From Bedellia somnulentella (Eukaryota > Arthropoda > Insecta > Lepidoptera > Bedelliidae): a stretch of 64,000 bases of DNA. Below, piece after piece: positions 32,199 through 41,853 of this stretch. The notes beneath the pieces are model-generated. The model saw only the letters and a program-made list of their open reading frames with translations, made no database searches and was not told where the DNA came from. The DNA lies in contig OY755191.1 of the NCBI GenBank assembly GCA_963576735.1, positions 14,041,608 to 14,105,607 of the forward strand, in the 5' to 3' direction. The translations under genes were made by a program, and so were the position numbers. Every line of letters starts with the position of its first letter. Position 1 is the stretch's first letter.

Positions 32199-32447
32199 AC
32201 ATACATACATATACTCACGGCTGTAAATCCCTTACGGGGTAGCCAGAGCTTTGGAGTAAGAAATTCCTCAGCCACTTTTGGAAGTTGATTGGGGAGAAGA
32301 TGATAATAATAAATAAATGTTTTGGTGACGGGTCTCCAACCACATCGCCCAAAAATCACTCAAGAAGCCCCTATATCCTTAGTCGCCTCTTACGATCACC
32401 CACGTGTAGAAATGGGGTAGTGTTATTCTTAGCCGACACTACACGGT
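32199..32447 (-). repeat. SINE1 copy with 11-bp target duplication
   Basis: Complete reverse SINE1 with flanking ATCATGAATAA at 32188-32198 and 32448-32458. This copy defines the 5' end (ACCGTGTAGTGTCGG) and the tetranucleotide 3' tail. Confidence 0.92.
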
Positions 32448-32534
32448 ATCATGAATAACCTTTGCATTATATAAAAAAGTAATTGCCTGTATTTAAATTG
32501 GTATTTCGTTCCTTCGCGTTCTTTCTTTCTAACA

Positions 32535-33042
32535 ATTCGGTATGGAAAGTTTTACAAAAGTGGTGCTCATTACGAAACCATTTCGAGATATTATGTTTTT
32601 AAAACATATTTCCTTGAAATTAAATTAAACAAAGCTAAGATGACCGTTATTTTAACAAAATACTGTAACAGTATTTGACCTTCAGCGTTATTTCAAAGAC
32701 AATCGTTTTTGCAGTTTATAAATAAAATATCGAAAATGAAAAGTTTGTTTAGTATACTCGTAATATCGTAATAATTTCATTTGAGATCACAAATTCGTGA
32801 AATGTTTTGCAATCAGCAACATTTTTATTTAACATTTCGCTTTATTTGCATGTCGCCACGTGATATTTTCGATCGATGACGTCATTAAGTACAAACGTTG
32901 AACAATTTTTAAAAAATCATAACTTTGCAATTACTCATTTTAGATGTAAAATATTCAAATTAGTCTTTTATTTTCTTGTTTACTATCGAATAAAAATATT
33001 CAATAAATACCAAAAAAAACTTTGCATACCGAATTGCAAGAT
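32535..33042. mobile_element. MITE-X copy 1 (AATTCGGTATG ends)
   Basis: The ends read AATTCGGTATGGAAAGTTTT and the reverse complement of AATTCGGTATGCAAAGTTTT. The approximately 508-bp interior has no ORF but includes GATGACGTCATTAAGTACAA. A second copy lies at 61979-62487. It is a two-copy non-autonomous DNA transposon of unknown superfamily. Confidence 0.75.
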
Positions 33043-33376
33043 TGCAACAGCTTTGAAAATGTTGTTAGTACATAAATCCATCATCATCCATATTTTATCA
33101 TCAGATCGAATGTATTTTTAGATTTTCTTTCACAAATGTGATGATCAACCAAAATAAAATTGTTAATACAAAATAATATAGTTACTGATTAGTTGTATAT
33201 TGTAAGTTAAGTGCGTGTGTAGTTGTTGAACAAATATGTTGTTAATAAAATAGTTTTTGTATTACAACTTGTTTTAATTATTATGTAACTAAATTCTGTG
33301 AAATATAATCATAGCAAATTCTGGTCATTCCCCTGCATATAATTAACGTTTTATTTATTGTATACTACTTTACATA
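33043..33376. other. Intergenic AT-rich sequence
   Basis: No supported gene or repeat. Confidence 0.5.
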
Positions 33377-33605
33377 GGTAGCCAGAGCTAAGGAATTAGA
33401 AATTCCTCAGCCACTTTTGGATGTTAAGTGGGGAAAAGATGGTAAAATAAAGGTTATTAAAATTTAAAATATTTATAATATTGGTGATGGGTCTCCAACG
33501 GTATCGCCGAAAAATCCATTAAAAAGCCTTAAACCCTTAGCCGCTTCTTAGGTACACCCACGGGGAGGAACGGGGTAGTGCTATTCTAAGCCGACACTAC
33601 ACAGG
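33377..33605 (-). repeat. SINE1 copy, tail lost
   Basis: Reverse SINE1 starting at GGTAGCCAGAGC; the terminal CATA..CTCACGGC segment is missing. A small insertion lies after AAGGTTATT. Confidence 0.83.
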
Positions 33606-33693
33606 TACACAATACTATACTACTTACTATTGACACTATACTACTTTACTGCCCGCGAAAACGTCCAAATACATTAGTCTTTTTAAAAATATC

Positions 33694-33913
33694 ATACACA
33701 TACATACATATACTCACGACTATAAATCTCTAGAAGGGGTAGCCAGTGCTAAGGAATTAGAAATTCCTCAGCCACTTTTGGAAATTGAGTGGGGAAAAGA
33801 TGGTAAAGTAAAGGTTGTTGGTGATGGGTCTCCAGCCGCATCGCCCAAAAATCCCTTAAAAGCCGCAATACCGTTAGTCGCCTCTTACGTTACGTACACC
33901 CATCGGTAGAAAC
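33694..33913 (-). repeat. SINE1 copy, 3' part (split by LINE fragment)
   Basis: Reverse SINE1 to CGGTAGAAAC; it resumes at 34397 with AAACGGGGTAGTGC. Confidence 0.85.
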
Positions 33914-34396
33914 ATACATACTAGAAGTGACAGACATACTAGAAGTCTTAGAGATAATAATAAAATTTCAATTCAAAAGTACAGATTGTCAAAAATAAAT
34001 ACATCTTTTATGGGGTTATGGGTAAAATTTTATAATAAAATACCTGATGACATTTTGAATCAAACAGAAAAGAAATTCAAAGTAATTATAAAACGCAGTC
34101 TTCATTTAAAAGCTTATTACAGTTTAAATGATTATATGATAGATGAAACTGCTTGGTGTCACCAGGGCTCTATTCAGGATATTTCCAGACATACACCAAT
34201 ATTGTAATATGACTAAGAAAAGATGTGTGTTGCTGAGTTTCTTACGGGTTCTTCTCGCAACAATACACCTTCCGAATCCGAAGTAGAGACAGTAGAGTAA
34301 GATTTAACTTATACGTAAGTTTGTGACGTTCAAAAAATAGAGAACAATTCTTTTTATTTTGAAATAAATATTTTTTATCTTTTTTTATCTTATCTT
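33914..34396 (+). mobile_element. 5'-truncated LINE end nested in SINE1
   Basis: It encodes the last approximately 73 residues of a LINE ORF2 (SKINTSFMGLWVKFYNKIPD..KAYYSLNDYMIDETAW), a short 3' UTR and a T/ATCT-rich tail. It sits exactly within the SINE1 sequence GGTAGAAAC/GGGGTAG, with AAAC at both edges as a possible short duplication. Confidence 0.75.
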
Positions 34397-34434
34397 AAAC
34401 GGGGTAGTGCTATTCTAAGCCGACACTACACGGC
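34397..34434 (-). repeat. SINE1 copy, 5' part
   Basis: Head of the SINE split at 33913, ending CGACACTACACGGCA. Confidence 0.85.
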
Positions 34435-34511
34435 AAAAATATCCTTACACTATAACTAAACTGAATTTCAAAACCATGACGAATACAATTTCTTTCACTT
34501 TTCTTAGATTT

Positions 34512-34760
34512 GCTGTGTAGTGTCGGCCTAGAATTTGAACCCCATTTCTTCCCGTGGGTGTACGTAAGAGGCGACTAAGGGTATTGGGGCTTTTTAAGGG
34601 ATTTTTGGGCGATGCGGTTGGAGACCCATCACCAAACATCTTTATTTTACCATTCTTTCCCCTCTCAACTTCCAAAAGTGGCTGAGGCATTTTCAATTCT
34701 TCAGCTCTGGCTACCCCTTTTAGGGATTTATAGCCGTGAGTATATGTATGTATGTATGTC
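34512..34760 (+). repeat. SINE1 copy
   Basis: Forward SINE1 with a (TATG)n tail; TTCTTAGAT at 34501-34509 and 34761-34769 is the probable target duplication. It lies 78 bp from the preceding reverse copy. Confidence 0.88.
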
Positions 34761-37221
34761 TTCTTAGATGTTTCTGTTGTTGCCGCGGAAACAAGGTATC
34801 TTTTCTTAACGCTTATTTACACTCTCATTTTACTTTTCAACGTCAAGTGAATTGTAGTTATACTTTTACATCCAGTTTCTGTGAGAATTTGAGAAATCCG
34901 TAGGTTTTTAACTTCCTACGTCCAGTAGTTTCCGTTGTGCGTTGTATGTCTGTAACGCTACTGTTTTAAATATCCTATTAATATTGTAAATGTGAAAGTT
35001 TAGATGTTTGTGTGTTTGAGGCGAAAAGGCTCCGCAAGTACTTAATGTATATGAATGAAATTTGGCAGAATGCTAGATAATGACCCAAATTGTAAAATAG
35101 GGTACTTTTTATACTACTGAGATTTCATTATGGCTGGGGGTCACGTTGCGTCGCCTTAATTTTCTTTACTGATAGTTGTTCGCCCGCGTCGCACGGATGG
35201 GTTAAGTATTTTTCACTGCTTACCCCCTACAATATTAAGCGTGATATACAAAGGAATCTTCCCTGCTTGTATTATTATAAAATTATCATATGTCCTTTTT
35301 CTGGTTGTATGCTACCTCTCCACCAATTCGGGCACCGTAACTAAACTGGGGGCTCAATTATCCGAATAAACCCTCAAATAATTTAGACAGCGCTGGAAAT
35401 GTAGACACATCATTATCTGGTGTTTAGACTACTCACTTTTTGCCAGGACAATGTAGCGATATGAGAAGGTTCACTAGTATTGTCACTTGATGGTAACAAG
35501 TTTCCAACCGAACTGCCCAATAATTTACCTTTAATCCCCATATACTAAGTCGCCTGGCATAACATCTGCTGGAATAGTGTTATTCTCAGCTCTGTGAAAA
35601 ACCGCAGAAAAGCTATGTGTCCACTTGCCAAGTCATTGGATTTTCCAAATCAATGGATCACAATACTATTAAATAATTACCATAAAAGAAAACAACTTAA
35701 TATTGATCATATCAATTTATTATAAAAAGATGAAACAACGACATACCACTTCCACATTTATTTAATATCTGTTTATTTCAAATCTACTACACTGGGGACT
35801 ATCCATAATTATTTTGCCTGACATCTTTTATCATTGAAATTGTATTCATGTTCGCTTCATGGACTTTATACAGGTAGAAATGCTATGCCCAAATAATGTA
35901 GCGAAAATTTAAAAAAAAAAGTGTTTTACGGGGGACATACTTTACTATACTTTGATGCTACGCACCCTGTATTTTATCAACACCACCCTGTGTGTTTCTA
36001 TAGTTATGGATAGTCCGTTAAAATAAAAATGATATTTATTATAAATTGACGGTACAGTACAGTTTTGAAATTAAAATATAATTACATCTTACTTCAGAAA
36101 GTACATCGGAGCATTCACTTAGATATAATGAAGGTGTAAGAGCACAAAACCAAACATACAAATATTAAGAAAATAAGAACTCAAATAAAAAAATGACCAG
36201 CATTTTCACAAATTAGCTTAATAATATTTAATCATCTATCTCAATATCTTTGCTCTTCTCACACGAATCAGAACAGACTTTATTACGACCCAATAAAAAT
36301 ATATTAAATAGATAGCTTAATTAATTAATATCTATTCTATTACAACTACAAAAAACAAAGATTTTTAATCCTTAAACAGCTATAATGACTTATTTTAACT
36401 AACAATATACAGTTACATAACCATTGCATGTTTAAAGATTAAAATTCCATTTTACGACATATATTTACAAGAATAAGTTACAATGAAAAAATACACTACA
36501 TGAAAACAATAGTATAGAATTCGGACAGAACAAATTACTAATATGAGCAGCACAATTTCTATATACCAAACTAAATTAAATTAATTTCGACTGTCTAAAT
36601 AGTTTATTTTTTCCAAATTTCTATTTTTTATGAAATAATCTTAAACACTTACTTTAAGTAAAAAAATATGTGAGATAAGGGTTGTTAAACATTTTTAAGT
36701 ATCAGAAGTGTCAAAGTAAATAGTAATGTCAATTTAAGAGAGCCAAGCTTATAAAACATTATCTATTGAATACAAACAACTTTTTTCAGACTAAGATATC
36801 TATTTTTAATGAAGAAACTAGAATTAATAAAAATAATAAAATGAATATTTAAGAGTTTCTTTATTTGACAACTTTTTTTTTCACAACCATTCCTCTTCTA
36901 CTGAACCCGGAAACAATTAAAATACAATAAACATATTTTTTATGAAGTCTTAATTCTAACCCTTTTTTGTTTATTCAATGACACAATCAGGAAGCCTATA
37001 TACAAGCTTACATTTACATGAAGGGGGCAACTAAAGGCGGTACATTCTGGACATATTTTATTTACAACACTAAGTAGAAAGAACATTGTTTTTTTCTGTC
37101 GATACTAAACAACAACAGTTATATAAGTTACTGTAAAAAATTGCCACAACATTAGTATACATGTAAAATAATGTACCACCTTAAAAAAAAGGGTTCTTCT
37201 AAAAATTATGTCTACCTGAAT
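34761..37221. other. Intergenic region, AT-rich; likely ZCCHC10 3' UTR at its right end
   Basis: A diverged, possibly ancient SINE1 relic in reverse (AGTTTCCAACCGAACTGCCC..TAAGTCGCCTGG) is visible at about 35437-35597. A stretch near 34965-35160 (TTGTAAATGTGAAAGTTTAG..GAATGAAATTTGGCAGAATG) resembles a dispersed repeat common in arthropod genomes, but I cannot name it. From about 35600 on, AT-rich sequence with no ORF leads to the ZCCHC10 stop. Confidence 0.45.
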
Positions 37222-37426
37222 CTAACAATCGCTGCAAGACTCAGAGGATTGGTCGCAGTCACTTCCAGAACAGCTGCCACTGTCTGTCTCACTCTCGCTG
37301 TCACTGCCAGAGCTATCGCTTCCAGAAGAGTCTGAATCGCTGTTGGATTCACTATCCGAACTCTCTGATGAAGACTCCTCCTTTTTCTTCTTTTTGGATG
37401 ACATTTTGCAACTCATATCACCTTTG
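37222..37426 (-). CDS. ZCCHC10: ZCCHC10 exon 3 (Ser/Asp-rich tail)
   Basis: It encodes [18 protein letters not shown] then the [20 protein letters not shown] tail and a stop. The TTACAG acceptor completes a split Ser codon. Confidence 0.9.
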
Positions 37427-39915
37427 CTGTAATAAAATAAAGAAATTGGTACAACTGCATTTTTACTATCTCTGAGAGATGATGATAAGAGAAAGCATAC
37501 TGATATGTTGTCTAATTTATTGACCTCTCCATTCAAAGGTTGTCTGGAAGAGATCGCTTTTAGTGATAAGACCGCCAATTGTACTTTTGTTAATTCATTC
37601 TGTGTATTTGTAATTGTTTTTCCATATCTGATGTACAATAAAGAGTTTTCTATTCTATTCTATATGTTGCTATGTAGAGTTGAACAGACTACAGAATCTT
37701 AATATTTCTGTCCAACACTTATTATAAATTATGTGATTTATATATTTAAATTATTTAAAGACGACTAGAATACAAGAGCATGTATGAAAAGATTGATGGA
37801 TGTAAACGAAGCCAGAGAGGTTTGCCAGGATCGTACAAAGTGGCGATCGATAGTCTCTGCCTACCCCAATGGGAACTAACGGCGTGAGAATATGTATGTA
37901 TGTATGAATATGTTAAAGACGACGTGATAGCTCAGTGGGTAGAACACCGGTTGACGTGCAAGCGACTAGTGTTCGAATCCCGGGTCGGGCCTACACCAAT
38001 TTGTCTTTTCTAAAGACATATGTGTGGTTAATTTATCACGGTTGTTAACGGTGAGGGAAAACATCGTGAGGAAACCCACATGGCTGAGTTATACTTAGTC
38101 ATGTGACAGTGTATTCGTACAAAAACTGCGATAGGCCTGCCCCCTATCACGTGAGTACACTGTCCATGCAAAACGTGGGTACTCTGAACACCAGGTGACA
38201 ATGTCACGTGATGTTCAGAAGTATTAGTACCTCTGCCAACCCCTTCGGGGATATTCGGCGTGAACGTTTATGTTATGTTATGTTATTTATAATAAGTGAT
38301 TGCATCGCAAGGTGATGTCTAGTACAACATCATCGGACATTGTTAGTGTGGTGTGTCGCAACCCTAATAACATTTTGTGATTCGAGTGATATGATGGGTA
38401 CTTTAAAAACTCCTCAATCACAAACTACCAGCTGAGCCAGCTCATCAGTCAGCCCGTGACCACAACACCAGTAGGTGTGCCAAACCGTCATAAGTGTATC
38501 ACATAAGTGGTTTTAAAAATGTTCATTGGTTAATCCCGATTATTATTGTATATAAAACCTTTATTAAAATCAGTGTACCAATTACTAGTGAACTTCCATT
38601 GCCCCATCAAAAGGAAATAATTAGAAGTGTCAATAAAAAGCATGCATTGAAATCATACAAAATTTTAAGACCTGTTGTTCAGAGTGCCAAATTTTTGTTT
38701 AGTAGGTGTGTGTTTGTGATAAGGGGCAAGTATTTTGCCAAATGGTACAGATTTGCAAGACATCATATTGATTTTTATCCAAATTGTTCTACATATGTTA
38801 AGTAAACCTATAACTTGAACCAAACTGTTGTCATTTATCATTTTGAGGGTATATTTAAATAATTTCATAATAGAAGGATATATAATAATTCAAACTGTAG
38901 CATATTCTACTCAATAACAATGTAATTCTTTGATTGCCCACCTATCCCTTGTAGGAAATAATAAGTTCATAGACAACACTGGCAGTGAAAGATTTGAAAG
39001 AAAAGGTTTATTAAATGGGTTATGCTCCTTGAAGTAAATCTCTGCAAGAAATATGCAAGTATTTTCTAGTAATAATAGGTATGTAGACAGTAGATGTGTT
39101 GAATATAAACTAACAAAAGCAATTACAGACAAACTAGTTAGTACCAATATCCGTGTAGTGTTGGCTAAGAATAACACTACCCCATTTCAACCCGTGGGTG
39201 ATTGTAAGAGGCGACTAAGGGTATGGGCCTTTTTAAGTAATGTTTGGGCAATGTGGTTGGAGACCCATAACCAAAAACATTTATTATTACCAACTTTTCC
39301 CCAATCAAATTCCAAAAGTGGCTGAGGAATTTCTCATTCCAAAGCTCTGGCTACCCCTTTAAGGGATTTATAGCCGTGAGTATATGTATGTATGTAGTTA
39401 GTACCAACTGCCATTTAAATTACTTCTATAAAATAATGATCTCTAGTGGGTATATAAAAAGTATGTGCATTCCTCAACTTTTTCTATTATAGCAGTCTTC
39501 TAGAATATCCTACATGATAAGATTTCTAATAGTAATATTCCAGATTAGAGTATAAAGCATATTACTATATGCAACAGTTTCAACAGTTGGGCATTGATAA
39601 TTACTATTTACATATATAAGGGCTCACCTGCAGCACTGTCCATCTTTGCATTTGAGATTTTTCTTCATAACTTGTGTTCGTGAAGGCCGCACTAATATCT
39701 TCCGTTTATTCTTGCATTCGTAACTCCAATGGCCGTACTCCAAGCATTTCTGACAACGAATTCCTTGAGGAAAAGCCGCGGCCAGCGCAGCTTCCCTATT
39801 CAGATAATAAAAAAATATATAGCAATGAACCAATATTATCAGTTGACCACGAATACACAAAATATACTTACTTCTTCCTCTTAGCTTGATGTCTGTTATA
39901 TGTTCCCAGCGTCAT
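37222..39915 (-). CDS. ZCCHC10: ZCCHC10-like zinc-knuckle protein
   Basis: Exons 39872-39915, 39628-39795 and 37222-37426 join in frame into 138 residues. [17 protein letters not shown] leads into [20 protein letters not shown], which holds a CX2CX4HX4C zinc knuckle. Then comes the [13 protein letters not shown] segment typical of ZCCHC10, and a Lys run followed by a Ser/Asp/Glu-rich tail. The human protein has the same order: knuckle, RPSRT, Lys-rich, Ser-rich tail. The family is probably nucleic-acid-binding; its exact role is not established. Intron 2 (2.2 kb) carries SINE2, SINE1, LINE-A and Penelope-like fragments. It is head-to-head with PERK. Confidence 0.92.
37772..37906 (+). repeat. 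LINE-A 3' fragment
   Basis: It encodes [21 protein letters not shown] and ends GGCGTGAGAATATG(TATG)n, nearly identical to 660-797. Confidence 0.8.
37918..38285 (+). repeat. SINE2 copy, best-preserved
   Basis: tRNA-like head with A box TGATAGCTCAGTGGGTAG and B box GTGTTCGAATCC, body to GGCGTGAACG, and a (TTATG)n tail. It is a tRNA-derived SINE. Confidence 0.92.
38395..38560 (-). repeat. Penelope-like arm fragment (second subfamily)
   Basis: Reverse complement relative of 19958-20110 (CCCGTGACCACAACACCAGT..GGTTAATCCCGATTATTATT). Confidence 0.5.
39148..39395 (+). repeat. SINE1 copy with 12-bp target duplication
   Basis: Complete forward SINE1 flanked by AGTTAGTACCAA at 39136-39147 and 39396-39407. 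Confidence 0.92.
39628..39795 (-). CDS. ZCCHC10: ZCCHC10 exon 2 (zinc knuckle)
   Basis: It encodes [11 protein letters not shown], the CX2CX4HX4C knuckle and [24 protein letters not shown] acceptor, GTGAGC donor. Confidence 0.93.
39872..39915 (-). CDS. ZCCHC10: ZCCHC10 exon 1
   Basis: It encodes [14 protein letters not shown] with a GTAAGT donor, leaving two bases of the next Lys codon. Confidence 0.88.
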
Positions 39916-40654
39916 TTTTACTTCCTATCACAGTAACTAACGGCTTTAAGATGGATGTTGAACTGGAAGGTAGTCAATAAAAAGTATGCGATTAGATTTA
40001 TATATATCTGTTAGCCTTAGGGCTTCTTCAAAAATAATAACTCGGTCTCGTTTTGAAAAATAAATATGACTCTTTTTGGTTTTTTAAATGAGGAGGGAGG
40101 GAGGTTAGGTTATGACAAAATTGACTTTGACAATGACAAGCAAGCAAAGAATAGAAAACCATAACCATAGAGAACGATTGCTATCTTCAATCCCGGCTTT
40201 TAATATACAAGATGCATAGATGATGATGTTTACGCTTAACTTTGAAACTAATTAGATAATGTATACACTTAAGGAGTTGAAGTGGAATCAGGCTATTCGG
40301 TTTTTGGATTTATAGCCACGAATATATTTACGTTTGACACAATAACGTCCTTTCTTCTAAAGTCGGATATACTTTAATCCAAGTAGCCGTTCAAAACACT
40401 TGATCAAAGTTCATCGGGATGACGGTCGTCATAGAAGCCCAACAAGCCCATACGAAATGGCAATCAATCCAGTCAAACGACAGAACTGTTTACACTAGCC
40501 AAGTATCCTCCAAATGTAACGTAAAGCTCGGTTTAATTAGTTCTATTCTGTCTGGTCTGAGACTTCAGTCAACGTCAACACGTCAGCGTACTTTACGTCA
40601 AAAGAGTGGGAGCGCGAACCATGGCGAGAGCGAGATGAGAGATATAGTTGTCAT

Positions 40655-40806
40655 CACATGACTGTCACCTTATGTTCAGAGTACCCTCGTTTTGTTGGGA
40701 CAGTGTAATCACTTCAATTTTGTACAAATACACTGTCATATTACTAAGTAAATGTTTTCCCTCACCGTTAACAATCATGATAAATTAACCACACATAAGT
40801 GTTAAG
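40655..40806 (-). repeat. SINE2 fragment
   Basis: Reverse SINE2 body (ACATGACTGTCACCTTATGT..GATAAATTAACCACACATAAG) with head and tail missing. Confidence 0.75.
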
Positions 40807-40858
40807 ATGCGAAGACTGACAACAAGTAAACTTATAACATATGATTATTTTTATATAT

Positions 40859-41302
40859 TTAATTGTTTCGAATTAAGAAATTATTCATTATATGCATTCT
40901 TTTAATTATTCCACTCTCTCTTCCTTCTTCAATAAGATGCCCCCTTCTGACTACTCTTAACTGTACTTGTTCCACATCCATTATTTCACCATTTAAAATG
41001 CAGATGTTATGTAATACTGCAGAGCCAATAAATATTCTGGGATTTTTTCTATTACAATGCAGAATACTGCGCCAGCGGGTTTTCCATAAGCCAAATGCCC
41101 TTTCAATGGACATTCTAGCTGATGAAAGGCAAAAATTAATTTTTTTCTGGTGTTGTGTCAGATGTCTATTGTCTTTAAATGGTACCATTAAACTTTGATA
41201 GATCCCATATGCAGCATCTCTCACTAAATGGGTATCATTCGGGAAATGATTGTCAGGGTCTTGCATATAACACATCACAATATTTAGTTTAGTTTTCAAC
41301 AA
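40859..41302 (-). pseudogene. PIF/Harbinger transposase fragment
   Basis: A 147-residue open frame reads DTHLVRDAAYGIYQSLMVPF, then HLTQHQKKINFCLSSARMSI, ERAFGLWKTRWRSI and IGSAVLHNICI. This is the C-terminal half of DDE_Tnp_4/HARBI1-type transposases, containing the second catalytic Asp (VRDAAY) and the Glu (IERAFG). The N-terminal half with the first Asp is absent, and no terminal repeats were found. It could alternatively be an exon of a HARBI1-like host gene. Confidence 0.75.
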
Positions 41303-41707
41303 TGAGTGTTCAATGAGTATGTGTTAATCAATTTCAAAATTTTCCTAACTTTATAATACGTTTTTTCATTTTACTAAACGTTGGCAAAATTACTGTGTTG
41401 AAACACGGTCAAAGGCCATTTAAGAAAAAATGAAATGAAACAAACAAGAGCGATTACAAAATGCGTCCCGATTCGATAGACGCGCTGTTAGCACTGTTAT
41501 CACTTTTAGCGCGATAACTGAATCGGACCGCAAAATATCGCTGACAGCGATAAAATCGATTTCATCGTCATTCGGACCAGGGGGAAAACCAGCCGAAACT
41601 TGTTTCTGAGGTTTTGGAAATTGTTTTCGTTATTTCGTAATACAAATCATTGTTTTTATTCCTATGCCTGAAACTGAAATGACCGACAATAGTTTTACAT
41701 TCGTAAA

Positions 41708-41853
41708 ATGTCGGGATGGTATTGGCGGATGATTGCTTTCAAGGCAGCTTTTGTGTTCACCTGTGTATGCTCTTATCTAAGAGCTGATGATAATGTGCAG
41801 AAACTACCCTTCTGTAATCCTCACACCACCGACCACGGTTCGGAGAACAACGA
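41708..41853 (+). CDS. EIF2AK3: PERK exon 1 (signal peptide)
   Basis: It encodes MSGWYWRMIAFKAAFVFT through HTTDHGSENN with a GTAAGT donor. The hydrophobic core fits an ER signal peptide. Phase 2 matches exon 2. Confidence 0.82.

Larger units (their letters stand above)
39916..41707. promoter_or_regulatory. Divergent region between ZCCHC10 and PERK
   Basis: The 1.8 kb between two genes read away from each other should contain both promoters. A Harbinger transposase fragment and a SINE2 fragment lie in the middle, separating the two. I see no certain ER-stress element. Confidence 0.45.

Noticed and set aside
37918..38000. tRNA gene at the start of SINE2
   Set aside because: A and B boxes are present, but the cloverleaf is incomplete and the unit is always followed by the same SINE body in several copies.
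38494..38805. Open frame of about 103 residues in the ZCCHC10 intron
   Set aside because: No recognisable domain; its first part lies in a Penelope-like arm fragment that recurs in reverse at 19958-20110.
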